Positions 7,596-14,810 of a stretch of 16,079 nt of DNA are shown here, piece after piece. The notes under the pieces were generated by a model that ran no database searches, was not told where the DNA came from, and worked only from the letters and a program-made list of their open reading frames with translations. Within the stretch, counting starts at the first letter, position 1; each line of letters starts with the position of its first letter. Source of the DNA: Nitrospira sp. (GTDB taxonomy: Bacteria > Nitrospirota > Nitrospiria > Nitrospirales > Nitrospiraceae); the NCBI GenBank assembly GCA_015904045.1, contig JABMDG010000001.1, positions 6,411-22,489 of the forward strand. The letters run 5' to 3'. The translations under genes and the position numbers were made by a program.

Positions 7596-8570
7596 TTACC
7601 ATCGAATCATGGCGGACGCCCAAGTCAGGCCGGCGCCGAACGCTCCCAGCATGACCAACGATCCCTCTTTGATACGTCCTGTGCGCACCGCTTCATCCAA
7701 AGCAAGCGGGATCGACGCCGCCGACGTGTTGCCATAGCGGTCGAGATTCAGCATCGCTTTTTCCGCGGGAAGACCGAGCCGCGCCATCACCGCCGTGAGA
7801 ATCCGGACATTGGCCTGGTGGGGCACATAGAGGTCAAGGTCGTCCACGCAGAGGCCGTTCGCCTTCAGCGTTTCTCGTGCGATCTCCTCCAACATGCGCA
7901 CCGCCACCTTGAAGGTTTCATTCCCCTTCATCTTGACGCACTGCAGACGTTCGGCAATGACCTTTTCAGACGGTGGTGTGCGCGATCCCCCCCCCGGGAC
8001 GGCGATCAGCTCGTTTAAGTTGCCGTCGGAACGAAGGTGCGTGGACAGAATACCCCGTTCCCCGTCAACGGCGCTGACGACGGCCGCCCCAGCTCCGTCT
8101 CCAAACAAGACACACGTATTGCGATCGGTCCAATCGATGATGGCCGACATGACTTCCGATCCGATCACCAGCACATGACGCATACCGGCCTTGACATAGG
8201 CATCCGCGACCGACAACGCGTAGACAAAACCACAGCACGCCGCGGCAATATCACAAGCCGCCGCTTTGGTGGCGCCGAGTTGGTGCTGGACGAGACAGGC
8301 TGTCGAGGGAAGCGGATAGTCGCCCGTGCAGGTGGCGACCAAGACCATGTCGAGATCAGTCGCCGGAAGACCCGCCGCTTCCAGCGCACGTTTTCCGGCC
8401 TGCACGGCCAAATCCGAACAGGCCTCCCCGGCCCCCGCAATGCGGCGCTCCCGGATGCCGGTCCTCTCGCGAATCCACTCGTCGGATGTGGCGACCATGC
8501 GTTCGAGATCCGCATTGGTCAGGACTTTGGCCGGGGCGTAGGAGCCCGTTCCGGTGATGCGAGCCTTCAT
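7596..8570 (-). CDS. fabH: Beta-ketoacyl-ACP synthase III
   Basis: This 324-residue enzyme condenses acetyl-CoA (or another short acyl-CoA) with malonyl-ACP to start fatty acid synthesis. The catalytic Cys-His-Asn set is C112 in AAACCGFVYAL, H251 in VPHQAN and N281 in YGNTSAASIP. The residue after the nucleophile is a second cysteine (C113) where most homologues have Ser or Ala. A run of nine G residues on the coding strand (7987-7995) encodes part of PGGGS, and such a tract could be prone to slippage; the frame is intact here. The ATG is only 2 bp after the plsX stop, so coupling to plsX is likely. Confidence 0.97.
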   Translation of the reverse strand: MKARITGTGSYAPAKVLTNADLERMVATSDEWIRERTGIRERRIAGAGEACSDLAVQAGKRALEAAGLPATDLDMVLVATCTGDYPLPSTACLVQHQLGATKAAACDIAAACCGFVYALSVADAYVKAGMRHVLVIGSEVMSAIIDWTDRNTCVLFGDGAGAAVVSAVDGERGILSTHLRSDGNLNELIAVPGGGSRTPPSEKVIAERLQCVKMKGNETFKVAVRMLEEIARETLKANGLCVDDLDLYVPHQANVRILTAVMARLGLPAEKAMLNLDRYGNTSAASIPLALDEAVRTGRIKEGSLVMLGAFGAGLTWASAMIRW

Positions 8571-8572
8571 AT

Positions 8573-9586
8573 CTACAATTGGACCGGCGGACGAGCGAGA
8601 CTGTCCTCGATATTTCGCTGAATGAGGTCCTGCACTCGTCGCTCTGCCATCCCTTTGGCCCGGCGAATCGCATTCTTGATGGCTTTAGCCGAAGACCGGC
8701 CATGGCAAATCATCGTGATGCCATTGACCCCCAGCAACGGCGCACCGCCGAATTCGGCGTAATCGATCCGCCGCTTAAGATTCCTTAACGGGCCCGCGAT
8801 CAATGGATACGACAGCCGACCGAAAAACGAGCCGGCGATTTCCTTGAGCAGCAGTTTGCTGATCGTCTCGGCGACGCCTTCTGAGATTTTCAACGCGACG
8901 TTCCCGATAAACCCGTCGCAGACCACGACATCCGCGATGCCGCTATACACTTCGCGCCCCTCGACGTTCCCGACGAAGTTCAACGAACTCGCCTTCAACA
9001 GTTTGAAGGCTTCCTTTGTCACTTCGTTGCCCTTGCTGTCTTCCTCACCGATACTCAGCAGGCCGACGCGGGGATCGGGCTTGTTGAACAAATGCTTGCC
9101 GTATTCGTTCCCCATCACGGCAAACTGATGCAGATCCTTGGCACTGCAATCGACGTTCGCACCCACGTCAAGGAGGATCGCCTGGCCGGTCACAGTCGGC
9201 AGGCTGGTGGCGATTGCCGGACGTTCGACACCTTTCGTCAAGCCCAGCACGAAAAACGACGCCACCATGCTGGCTCCGGTATTGCCAGGGCTCACGACCG
9301 CGTCGGCTTCGCCGTTCTTGACCATCTCGGTCGCGACCCAGATCGACGAATCCCGCTTTTTCCGCGCCATCGACGCCGGCGACTCGTGCATCGCGACGAT
9401 TTGGGACGCGTGCTGGATAGAAATCCTGTCATCGGCGCAGCCAAGACGCGCGCATTCTTTCTTAAGTGTGGTCTCGTCGCCGACGAGAATGACCGCGACG
9501 TCCGATTCTCTCGCGGCTTGGAGGGCGCCCTCGACGCAGGGAGCGGGACCATGGTCTCCCCCCACTGCGTCAAGCGCGATCTTCAT
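8573..9586 (-). CDS. plsX: Phosphate acyltransferase (acyl-ACP:phosphate)
   Basis: This enzyme makes acyl-phosphate from acyl-ACP for glycerol-3-phosphate acylation by PlsY, linking fatty acid and phospholipid synthesis at the membrane. From the preferred ATG it has 337 residues and begins MKIALDAVGGDHGP, the family's standard N-terminus. Other conserved blocks are VSPGNTGA, LLDVGAN, LSIGEEDSKGN, VCDGFIGNV and YAEFGGAPLLG. A GTG at 9604 would add six residues (MSTPSR). Neither start has a good Shine-Dalgarno sequence, so the choice rests on family length. It is followed almost immediately by fabH and preceded by rpmF, the common rpmF-plsX-fabH order. Confidence 0.96.
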   Translation of the reverse strand: MKIALDAVGGDHGPAPCVEGALQAARESDVAVILVGDETTLKKECARLGCADDRISIQHASQIVAMHESPASMARKKRDSSIWVATEMVKNGEADAVVSPGNTGASMVASFFVLGLTKGVERPAIATSLPTVTGQAILLDVGANVDCSAKDLHQFAVMGNEYGKHLFNKPDPRVGLLSIGEEDSKGNEVTKEAFKLLKASSLNFVGNVEGREVYSGIADVVVCDGFIGNVALKISEGVAETISKLLLKEIAGSFFGRLSYPLIAGPLRNLKRRIDYAEFGGAPLLGVNGITMICHGRSSAKAIKNAIRRAKGMAERRVQDLIQRNIEDSLARPPVQL

Positions 9587-9639
9587 GCGAGACGGTGTGC
9601 TCACGGATGGTATCGGACAAACCGGCTATACAAGTACCG

Positions 9640-9696
9640 CTCCCGTGGGTCAGTCGAACGCGCCGGGAGTGTAGCGCAATGGGAGATTTTGCACAA
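9640..9696 (-). promoter_or_regulatory. Possible promoter with overlapping dyad upstream of plsX
   Basis: On the minus strand TTGTGC (9696-9691) and TACACT (9673-9668) are separated by 17 bp, giving a moderate sigma-70-type match. A dyad CTCCCG (9640-9645) / CGGGAG (9664-9669) overlaps the -10 box and the expected start point, the usual place for a repressor or an RNA hairpin. It lies in the 131-149 bp gap between rpmF and plsX, so the fab genes may have their own promoter. The boxes are only partial matches and no regulator is known from this sequence. Confidence 0.3.
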
Positions 9697-9735
9697 CGGA
9701 TGGTGACGAGAGGCGCACGCACCGTGCTTCCAGCG

Positions 9736-9921
9736 TCACGCTTCTTCGACTTGAATCACGGCCTTGCCTTTGTACATGCCACAGTGCAGGCACGTATAAT
9801 GCGGCAGTTTCAGTTCATGACATTGAGGACACACCGACATCCCGGGAGGCGTCATGCGCAGTTTTTGCGTGCGGCGCTTGTCGCGTCTCGCCCGTGAATG
9901 TTTATGTTTTGGATTGGGCAT
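9736..9921 (-). CDS. rpmF: 50S ribosomal protein L32
   Basis: This 61-residue protein of the large ribosomal subunit begins MPNPKHKHSRARRDKRR, the basic L32 N-terminus. It contains a four-cysteine zinc ribbon (C31, C34, C44, C47; CPQC and CLHC), so it is the zinc-binding form. The start is well supported by AAGGAG five bases upstream of the ATG. It sits between the DUF177 gene (33-bp gap) and plsX, as in many bacteria. Confidence 0.97.
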   Translation of the reverse strand: MPNPKHKHSRARRDKRRTQKLRMTPPGMSVCPQCHELKLPHYTCLHCGMYKGKAVIQVEEA

Positions 9922-9954
9922 GGCAACTCCTTCTTCGAGCCACTGCCGGGCCTT

Positions 9955-10548
9955 TCACTGACCGGCAGGCTCTTGCAACTTTTCTTTCATGCCGCGCAGA
10001 ACTTGAAACGGACTTCCCGTCGGTTCCGCGGCGCAGTGACACGGCCCCTCATTTAAATTTTCCCCGCATCGGGCGCAGAGCCCAAGACATTCCTCGACAC
10101 ACAGCGGATGCATTGGAGAAGCGAGAATCAACTGCTCACGAAGCATCGGCGCCAGATCGAGCTGATCACCCGTGTAATGGTACAAATCATCGTCCGGCTC
10201 TTCCAGCTTGGGTTCAACTGCTGGCGCTGTTTTCTTCTTCCATCCAGCATCTTGCTTTGCTACGGGTGCCGCAGCCTTGGTTTCCCGTTCATAGGCAGCG
10301 CGCACAGAGAAGGCGATGGAACTCTCAAAATCCTTCAGACAGCGCACACATTGATGAACTGCCGTTCCTTCCACCACTCCCGTCAGGCAGATCGTGCGTT
10401 CGACCGATCGAAGATCCAGCCCCACCGACAATGTTCCACGAATAGACACGTCTGCATCGGTGAGTCCCAGCTCTTCAGCCGTCAGATCTCCTGAGAGTGA
10501 AACGCCGTCCGCCGTGATATCTGCAATTTTGGGTGTGAGTAGATCCAT
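9955..10548 (-). CDS. DUF177/YceD family protein
   Basis: This 197-residue protein is encoded directly upstream of rpmF, the usual place for the YceD/DUF177 family, which is linked to 23S rRNA accumulation or processing. Visible features are the VHQCVRCLKDF motif (C67, C70), an acidic stretch around 116-122, the segment DLAPMLREQLILASPMHPLC, and a Cys-rich C-terminal block (C150, C154, C158, C161, C170, C172) that probably binds zinc. The frame is open to 10803, but that extension overlaps rpsR and looks unlike DUF177; the ATG at 10548 (MDLLTPKIADI), with GGGGA upstream, is used. A Lys/Ala-rich linker (~91-112) separates the two Cys regions. Confidence 0.9.
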   Translation of the reverse strand: MDLLTPKIADITADGVSLSGDLTAEELGLTDADVSIRGTLSVGLDLRSVERTICLTGVVEGTAVHQCVRCLKDFESSIAFSVRAAYERETKAAAPVAKQDAGWKKKTAPAVEPKLEEPDDDLYHYTGDQLDLAPMLREQLILASPMHPLCVEECLGLCARCGENLNEGPCHCAAEPTGSPFQVLRGMKEKLQEPAGQ

Positions 10549-10610
10549 TACGATCCCCAGCGACTCGCCGCCGCCCCGCTCCAATACGCTGCACTCGCCG
10601 GTCACGCTCG

Positions 10611-10862
10611 TTATCGCTCCTCTGCAAAACTGATAATCGCGATATGCCGGGCCCGCTTCACGGCCACTGTCAGCTCCCGCTGATGGCGCATGCAATTTCC
10701 AGAAATACGGCGAGGCACGATACGTCCCCGCTCGGTCAGAAAGTTTCGCAACAACCCGGCGTCTTTGAAATCGATCGGCGCCTTCTCCAGGCAAAACCGG
10801 CAAGGCCGCCGCCGTTGAAACAGCCGCCCTCCGCCACGCTCGCCCTCATTGCTCCGTTCCAT
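10611..10862 (-). CDS. rpsR: 30S ribosomal protein S18
   Basis: This 83-residue small-subunit protein pairs with S6 on the platform of the 30S subunit. The core RPCRFCLEK...[50 protein letters not shown] is canonical in its key blocks; it keeps the CxxC (C21, C24) and the cysteine in SGNC, so it is the cysteine-containing form. The ATG is preceded by GAGGAGG five bases upstream. It follows ssb by 23 bp. Confidence 0.97.
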   Translation of the reverse strand: MERSNEGERGGGRLFQRRRPCRFCLEKAPIDFKDAGLLRNFLTERGRIVPRRISGNCMRHQRELTVAVKRARHIAIISFAEER

Positions 10863-10885
10863 TACTGCCTCCTCATTCTACGCGC

Positions 10886-11293
10886 TTATCCTTGCTCATC
10901 CATGGCGTCATAGCTCGGTTCATCGTGAACCGGCGGTTCCCCTCCGCCTCCGCCACCGACCTCCTGGCGTTTGGGCATGAAGGTGACGGTCTGCGCCACG
11001 ACCTCGTGCTTGCTCCGCTTCTGGCCGTCTTCCGTCTCCCACCGGCGTTGCTGCAACCGCCCCTCGACGATCGCCCCGTTGCCTTTGCTCAGATATTGTC
11101 CGCAATGTTCCGCTTGCTTGCCGAACACCACGATATCGACGAAACAGACTTCTTCCTTCAGATCCTCTCCCTGCTTGAACCGGCGGCTGACGGCTAATCC
11201 GAAGCTCGCCACCGGGGTCCCGTTCGGCGTATACCGAAGTTCGGGATTCCGGGTGAGGTTCCCCATCAAGATGACCTTGTTAAATCCGGCCAC
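10886..11293 (-). CDS. ssb: Single-stranded DNA-binding protein with atypical C-terminus
   Basis: This 135-residue protein has a normal OB fold at 1-~108 (MAGFNKVILMGNLTRNPELRYT, VASFGLAVSRRF, FVDIVVFGKQAEHCGQYLSKG, AIVEGRLQQRRWE). It coats single-stranded DNA in replication and repair. The linker is short and Gly-rich (GGGGGG). The chain ends YDAMDEQG; the acidic DDDIPF-type tip that recruits partner proteins in most bacterial SSBs is absent, and I found no DIPF in the other frames just downstream. The start is GTG with AGGAGA six bases upstream. It overlaps the rpsF stop by 14 bp, in the widespread rpsF-ssb-rpsR order. Confidence 0.94.
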   Translation of the reverse strand: MAGFNKVILMGNLTRNPELRYTPNGTPVASFGLAVSRRFKQGEDLKEEVCFVDIVVFGKQAEHCGQYLSKGNGAIVEGRLQQRRWETEDGQKRSKHEVVAQTVTFMPKRQEVGGGGGGEPPVHDEPSYDAMDEQG

Positions 11294-11627
11294 CGTCGGT
11301 CTCCTGTGCCGTGGCCTCTACCGGCCGCCGCTCCACCAGAGGCTTCTCATGATGGACCGTGAGAAACTTAATGATGTTGTCTTCCAATCGGTACGCCCGC
11401 TCCAGCTCACCAACGGTATGGTTCGGCGCCTTGAAGTAGAAATAGGCATAGGTGCCCTTCCGCTCGCGCCGGACCTCGTACGCCAGTTTCTTCTTCCCCA
11501 AATTCTCGGCTTTGATGAATTGCGCGCCGGTCTTATCGGCAACACCCTTCATCTTGTCGATGAGCGCCTTGGTCTCCTCATCGGAGACGGACGGACGAAT
11601 AATGAACAGAGACTCGTAGAGCTCCAT
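11280..11627 (-). CDS. rpsF: 30S ribosomal protein S6
   Basis: This 115-residue protein of the 30S platform forms a heterodimer with S18 (also encoded here). The sequence MELYESLFIIRPSVSDEE, GKKKLAYEVRRERKGTYAYFYF and LERAYRLEDNIIKFLTV are the family blocks, followed by a short polar tail. AGGAGG lies eight bases before the ATG. It is the first gene of the ribosomal/fab cluster after the ychF remnant and has its own promoter-like sequence upstream, so expression should not depend on the disrupted genes. Confidence 0.97.
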   Translation of the reverse strand: MELYESLFIIRPSVSDEETKALIDKMKGVADKTGAQFIKAENLGKKKLAYEVRRERKGTYAYFYFKAPNHTVGELERAYRLEDNIIKFLTVHHEKPLVERRPVEATAQETDGGRI

Positions 11628-11680
11628 GCAGCAATCCTCCTGGACAAAGGCCCCCGAACCAGCCGGGAGCGAGGTGTAGG

Positions 11681-11695
11681 GCGCCTATTTGGCGC
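11681..11695 (-). promoter_or_regulatory. Leader hairpin upstream of rpsF
   Basis: In the transcript GCGCC and GGCGC form a perfect 5-bp stem around a 5-nt AT-rich loop, followed by a second weaker hairpin (CCCG...CGGG, about 11653-11668). In many bacteria the S6:S18 complex represses its own operon through an rpsF leader RNA that mimics its 16S rRNA site. This leader is in the right place, but I cannot confirm the conserved CCG-bulge geometry by eye. Confidence 0.25.
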
Positions 11696-11709
11696 AAAGA
11701 ACGGTGGAC

Positions 11710-11737
11710 GGTATCACAGGCTAAAAGATCCTGTCAA
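11710..11737 (-). promoter_or_regulatory. Sigma-70-type promoter for the rpsF cluster
   Basis: On the minus strand a perfect TTGACA (11737-11732) is followed 16 bp later by GATACC (11715-11710), preceded by TG two bases earlier, which is an extended -10 feature. It lies about 85 bp upstream of the rpsF start, downstream of the end of ychF, and before the leader hairpins. The -35 is exact; the -10 is only a 3/6 match. Confidence 0.45.
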
Positions 11738-11783
11738 ATGAACAGCTCCTGTTAGCCGGTCCTTCTTGTGTCTCGCTCGATAA

Positions 11784-12026
11784 CTACACGTTGAACCTAA
11801 AATACACGATGTCCGCCTCTTTGATCACATAGTCCTTGCCTTCGAGGCGGAATAACCCCTTCTCTTTCACCTTCGCCTCCGATCCGCAGGCCAGCAAGTC
11901 GTCGTAGTGATAAACCTCGGCGCGTATGAAGCCGCGCTCCATGTCAGTGTGAATCTTGCCCGCAGCCTGCGGCGCCTTCATGCCTTTCGGAATCGGCCAG
12001 GCCCGGGATTCGATTTCAGTAGAGGT
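11784..12026 (-). pseudogene. ychF: C-terminal remnant of the ATPase/GTPase YchF (EngD/Obg-like)
   Basis: About 80 residues remain, beginning [15 protein letters not shown] and ending IVYFRFNV. They contain [31 protein letters not shown] and [13 protein letters not shown], the TGS-domain C-terminus of YchF, a ~363-residue ribosome-associated ATPase. The whole nucleotide-binding domain (Walker A, NKxE) and coiled coil are absent; upstream bases instead encode the response regulator in another frame. No start codon or ribosome binding site serves the remnant, so it is probably not translated as a useful protein. Its position before rpsF is normal for ychF, so the gene seems cut in place rather than moved. 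The frame opened by an ATG at 12137 is not a real N-terminus. Confidence 0.85.
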
Positions 12027-12918
12027 CTTCGCGGAACGATCCGTCAGCAACCGCCTTTTCAAGATCCTTATTTGTCGCAGCCACGATGCGCACATCGACC
12101 TTGACGTCCTGATTACCGCCCACGCGGCGGAACTCACGCTCCTGAATCACCCGCAAGAGCTTTACTTGAATCGTCGGCGTGGTATCGCCAATCTCGTCGA
12201 GAAACACAGTCCCGCCATTCGCCACCTCGAACAACCCGGCCTTGTTCGAAATCGCGCCGGTGAATGATCCTTTCATGTGGCCAAACAGCTCACTTTCCAA
12301 AAGTGTCTCAGGCACCGCGCTGCAGTTCACGGCTACAAACGGCATGGCATTCCTGCTGCTGTTGTAATGGATCGCACGTGCCACCAGTTCTTTTCCTGTT
12401 CCGCTTTCGCCGCAGATCAAGACATTGCTCTTCGAGTCAGCCACCTTCCGCACGACATCAAACACTTTTTGCATCGCGTCGCTCTGGCCTACCAGCTGTG
12501 AAAAGGACGACTGGCTCGCCATCTCGCGTTTGAGCAAAATATTTTCCGTCGTCAGGCGCCGCTTTTCCAGCGCATTGCGGATGATCAACTGAACTTCGTC
12601 CACCTGAAACGGCTTCGTCAAATAATCGTAGGCCCCCTGTTTCATCGCTTCGACCGCCGAATCAGCGGAGGCGAACGCCGTAATAATCAACACAACCGTT
12701 TCGGGGGAAGCCGACTTCGCAGCTTTGAGCACTTCCATGCCGTCGATCTTCGGCATGCGTAAGTCAGTGATGACCAGATCGAAAATATCCTTATTCAGAA
12801 GCTCGATAGCTTCTTCGCCATCGGCCACACTGGTCACGGCATACCCGGTCCGCTTGAGCATAATGCTCAAGACTTCCCGCAAGCTTTGTTCATCATCAAC
12901 AACTAGGATCTTTTCCAC
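12016..12918 (-). CDS. Truncated NtrC-family (sigma-54) response regulator, PilR-like
   Basis: Three hundred residues remain of a protein normally ~450 long. The receiver domain (1-~120) is complete: acidic pair D8/D9, phosphate-accepting D52 (VITDLRMP), T80 and K102. The sigma-54 AAA+ domain starts near 142 with Walker A GESGTGKE (170-177), a GSFTGA loop (217-222; GAFTGA in most relatives) and Walker B VFLDE (238-242). The chain stops right after FREDLY, where relatives continue YRLNV; the rest of the AAA+ domain and the DNA-binding HTH are lost. It therefore probably cannot activate sigma-54 promoters. The GTG start overlaps the kinase stop by 16 bp, with AGGTAGGGA upstream, so the pair form one two-component system. 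The break coincides with the ychF remnant. Confidence 0.85.
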   Translation of the reverse strand: MEKILVVDDEQSLREVLSIMLKRTGYAVTSVADGEEAIELLNKDIFDLVITDLRMPKIDGMEVLKAAKSASPETVVLIITAFASADSAVEAMKQGAYDYLTKPFQVDEVQLIIRNALEKRRLTTENILLKREMASQSSFSQLVGQSDAMQKVFDVVRKVADSKSNVLICGESGTGKELVARAIHYNSSRNAMPFVAVNCSAVPETLLESELFGHMKGSFTGAISNKAGLFEVANGGTVFLDEIGDTTPTIQVKLLRVIQEREFRRVGGNQDVKVDVRIVAATNKDLEKAVADGSFREDLY

Positions 12919-14597
12919 GGTTCCCTACCTTCATGCCATAACCGCACCCCGGCATCCGCCGATTGCGGCAGGCACACGACAAATCGCGTGCCCTGGTTTT
13001 CCTCACTCTCAACCTTAATCCACCCACCATGCAAATCGACGATCCGATGCACCGCCGCGAGACCCAATCCAGATCCATGCGCTTTAGTGGTGAAGAACGG
13101 CAGAAAAATCTTATCGAGGTTCTGCTTGGGAATGCCTTCCCCCGTATCATGAAACGAGATTTCAACCACATCCGCCTTGCGCCCAGCGACATCGACACGC
13201 CGACAACCCGTTGCAATTGTGAGCCGCCCGCCACGCGGCATGGCATCAAACGCGTTAGCCGCTAAATTCCAGAACACTTGCTTCATTTGATCCTGATCGA
13301 TCTGCCCCGGCAAAGCCCCTTCAGCCAACGCCGTTTCGATGGCGATCTTTGTTCTTGTTCGTGCTTCATGTTGTACCAGATCAAGCGTCTCGGCAAGGAC
13401 TTTGTTCAAATCAGCCTCTTTCACATTCAGCGCGGGAGGGCGGGCATATTGGAGGAACTCCGTGATGATATCGTCCAGTCTTGTCGCTTCGCGAATTGCG
13501 ATGTCCATCAGCCTCTGGCTGGTTTCATCTGCCTGAAGATCTTTTCGAAGCATTTGCATTGCCCCCGCAAGTGCCCCGAGAGGATTTCGTATTTCATGCG
13601 CCATTCCCGCCGACATCTCTCCGAGATTGGCCAGCCACTCCTTCCGCCTCATCTCCTCTTCCAGGTCCCGAATTTGCGTGAGATCCTTGAACACTCCGAC
13701 GAATCCTGTTTCGGTTCCCTGTTCATGCAGCGGCGCGAGCGTCATCCCAAGAATCAACCGATTGCCGTCGGCCCGTTTGCATTCCACCTCGAATCTGCTA
13801 TGGGCAGACCTATTGAGCATACCTTCGTCTTCCGGCTGAGCAGGATGCCAGTTAAACACTTCCCGCCAGCGGCGTCCCTGTACTTGCTCGACACTGTACC
13901 CCGTCGTCTCTTGCGCCGCAGGGTTGAACGAGGTAATACACCCGCGCTCATCGGTCGTGAAGACCCCGCTGCTGATGCTATGGACGATATTTTCATGGAA
14001 GGCCCGAAGGCGACTGAGCCCTTGCTCTTTTTCACGAAGTGACCGATCGGCACATTGCAGCTGATCTGCGAGCGCCCCACTAAGAAGTCCAACGACTAGA
14101 AAAGCCAGGCTATAAACACCGAATGCCTGAAGAGACTCGGCGGCGCTGAGACGAGTCTGCGGCAACCATCCCCACACTTCAGCCAACCCATACAGTTGAA
14201 TGTTGGTGAGAATCCCAAAAAGAATGATGCAGCAGCTGGCGGTCAACAGCCCCACGCGGCGCCGAGGGACAAGGCTTGCCACCGTCACACTGATGACATA
14301 GAGCACCGCAAACGGGCTTTCAATGCCTCCCGTCCTTGCGATTAATACCGTTTCAAGTAACAAGTCGACGGCGACTTGAACCCAAGCGAATTGAGCGAGC
14401 GCCTCAGAGCTTGACAGCCTTCGAAGTATGACTGCGTAGAGAATCGTCACCGCATAGGTGAATATGATCAGCGCATAAAAGGTTTCGACTCGTTCTCCCT
14501 TAGTCAGCTGAAAAGTGAGGGAGAGCCCCAGCAGCAGCGTGACAACGACGATGCGCAGCCCCATTAACCAGTAAATTCTGGTCTTGATATCGTCCAT
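12903..14597 (-). CDS. PilS-like membrane sensor histidine kinase
   Basis: This 564-residue kinase is read from the ATG at 14597; a TTG at 14615 would add six residues but has no ribosome binding site. The N-terminus carries about six hydrophobic segments up to residue ~180 (for example [40 protein letters not shown]). A PAS domain follows at ~195-305 ([26 protein letters not shown]). Then come the dimerisation/phosphotransfer domain with H334 in [12 protein letters not shown], and the ATPase domain with N box ([10 protein letters not shown]), G1 (DTGEGIP), F box and G2 ([13 protein letters not shown]). The layout matches PilS, the kinase that controls pilin transcription with PilR. It lies behind pilC and overlaps its response regulator, although that regulator is truncated here. 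Confidence 0.9.
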   Translation of the reverse strand: MDDIKTRIYWLMGLRIVVVTLLLGLSLTFQLTKGERVETFYALIIFTYAVTILYAVILRRLSSSEALAQFAWVQVAVDLLLETVLIARTGGIESPFAVLYVISVTVASLVPRRRVGLLTASCCIILFGILTNIQLYGLAEVWGWLPQTRLSAAESLQAFGVYSLAFLVVGLLSGALADQLQCADRSLREKEQGLSRLRAFHENIVHSISSGVFTTDERGCITSFNPAAQETTGYSVEQVQGRRWREVFNWHPAQPEDEGMLNRSAHSRFEVECKRADGNRLILGMTLAPLHEQGTETGFVGVFKDLTQIRDLEEEMRRKEWLANLGEMSAGMAHEIRNPLGALAGAMQMLRKDLQADETSQRLMDIAIREATRLDDIITEFLQYARPPALNVKEADLNKVLAETLDLVQHEARTRTKIAIETALAEGALPGQIDQDQMKQVFWNLAANAFDAMPRGGRLTIATGCRRVDVAGRKADVVEISFHDTGEGIPKQNLDKIFLPFFTTKAHGSGLGLAAVHRIVDLHGGWIKVESEENQGTRFVVCLPQSADAGVRLWHEGREPWKRS

Positions 14598-14637
14598 AAT
14601 TCCAATCCCCGACAAGGCAGGGGAACCCCGTAGCGAT

Positions 14638-14670
14638 CCTACCGCCTACCCTTCAAGAGCAGACGGTAGG
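14638..14670 (-). other. Hairpin with competing arms just upstream of the kinase gene
   Basis: CCTACCG (14638-14644) and CGGTAGG (14664-14670) form a perfect 7-bp stem. A second CCTACC directly adjoining (14645-14650) can pair with the same right arm, giving two alternative folds. It lies 41 bp upstream of the kinase ATG. No U-run follows in the transcript. The pairing is read directly; any role in kinase expression is inference. Confidence 0.35.
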
Positions 14671-14734
14671 GAAATCCACGAACGATCAAAGATCACATGG
14701 AATTGGAGGGCGCCGCTGTACGTGTCCGGGACTT

Positions 14735-14784
14735 GAGTGAGCCGACCTCACTCGCTGGACCTGGTCTAAGCCATGGCGAGTGAG
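14735..14784 (-). promoter_or_regulatory. Three-arm, mutually exclusive hairpin set between pilC and the kinase
   Basis: In the transcript, CUCACUCGC (14784-14776) can pair perfectly over 9 bp with GCGAGUGAG (14755-14747). The latter can instead pair over 7 bp with CUCACUC (14741-14735) around a 5-nt loop. The two stems exclude each other, an arrangement seen in attenuators and riboswitch expression platforms. It begins 27 nt after the pilC stop. No run of U follows the second stem, so termination would have to be rho-dependent, or the element may control mRNA processing. Confidence 0.4.
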
Positions 14785-14810
14785 AAAGAATGCTGCCCAA
14801 CTTCTGTCGC

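Noticed and set aside
10549..10803. N-terminal extension of the DUF177 frame
   Set aside because: It overlaps rpsR and does not resemble the family; ATG at 10548 fits size and motifs.
12027..12137. N-terminal 37 residues of the 117-residue frame ending in YchF
   Set aside because: These bases are the response regulator read in the wrong frame; only the part after the junction is YchF.
14735..14753. GAGTGAG/CTCACTC hairpin as a rho-independent terminator of pilC
   Set aside because: No U-run follows the stem on the minus strand (CAAGUCCC instead).
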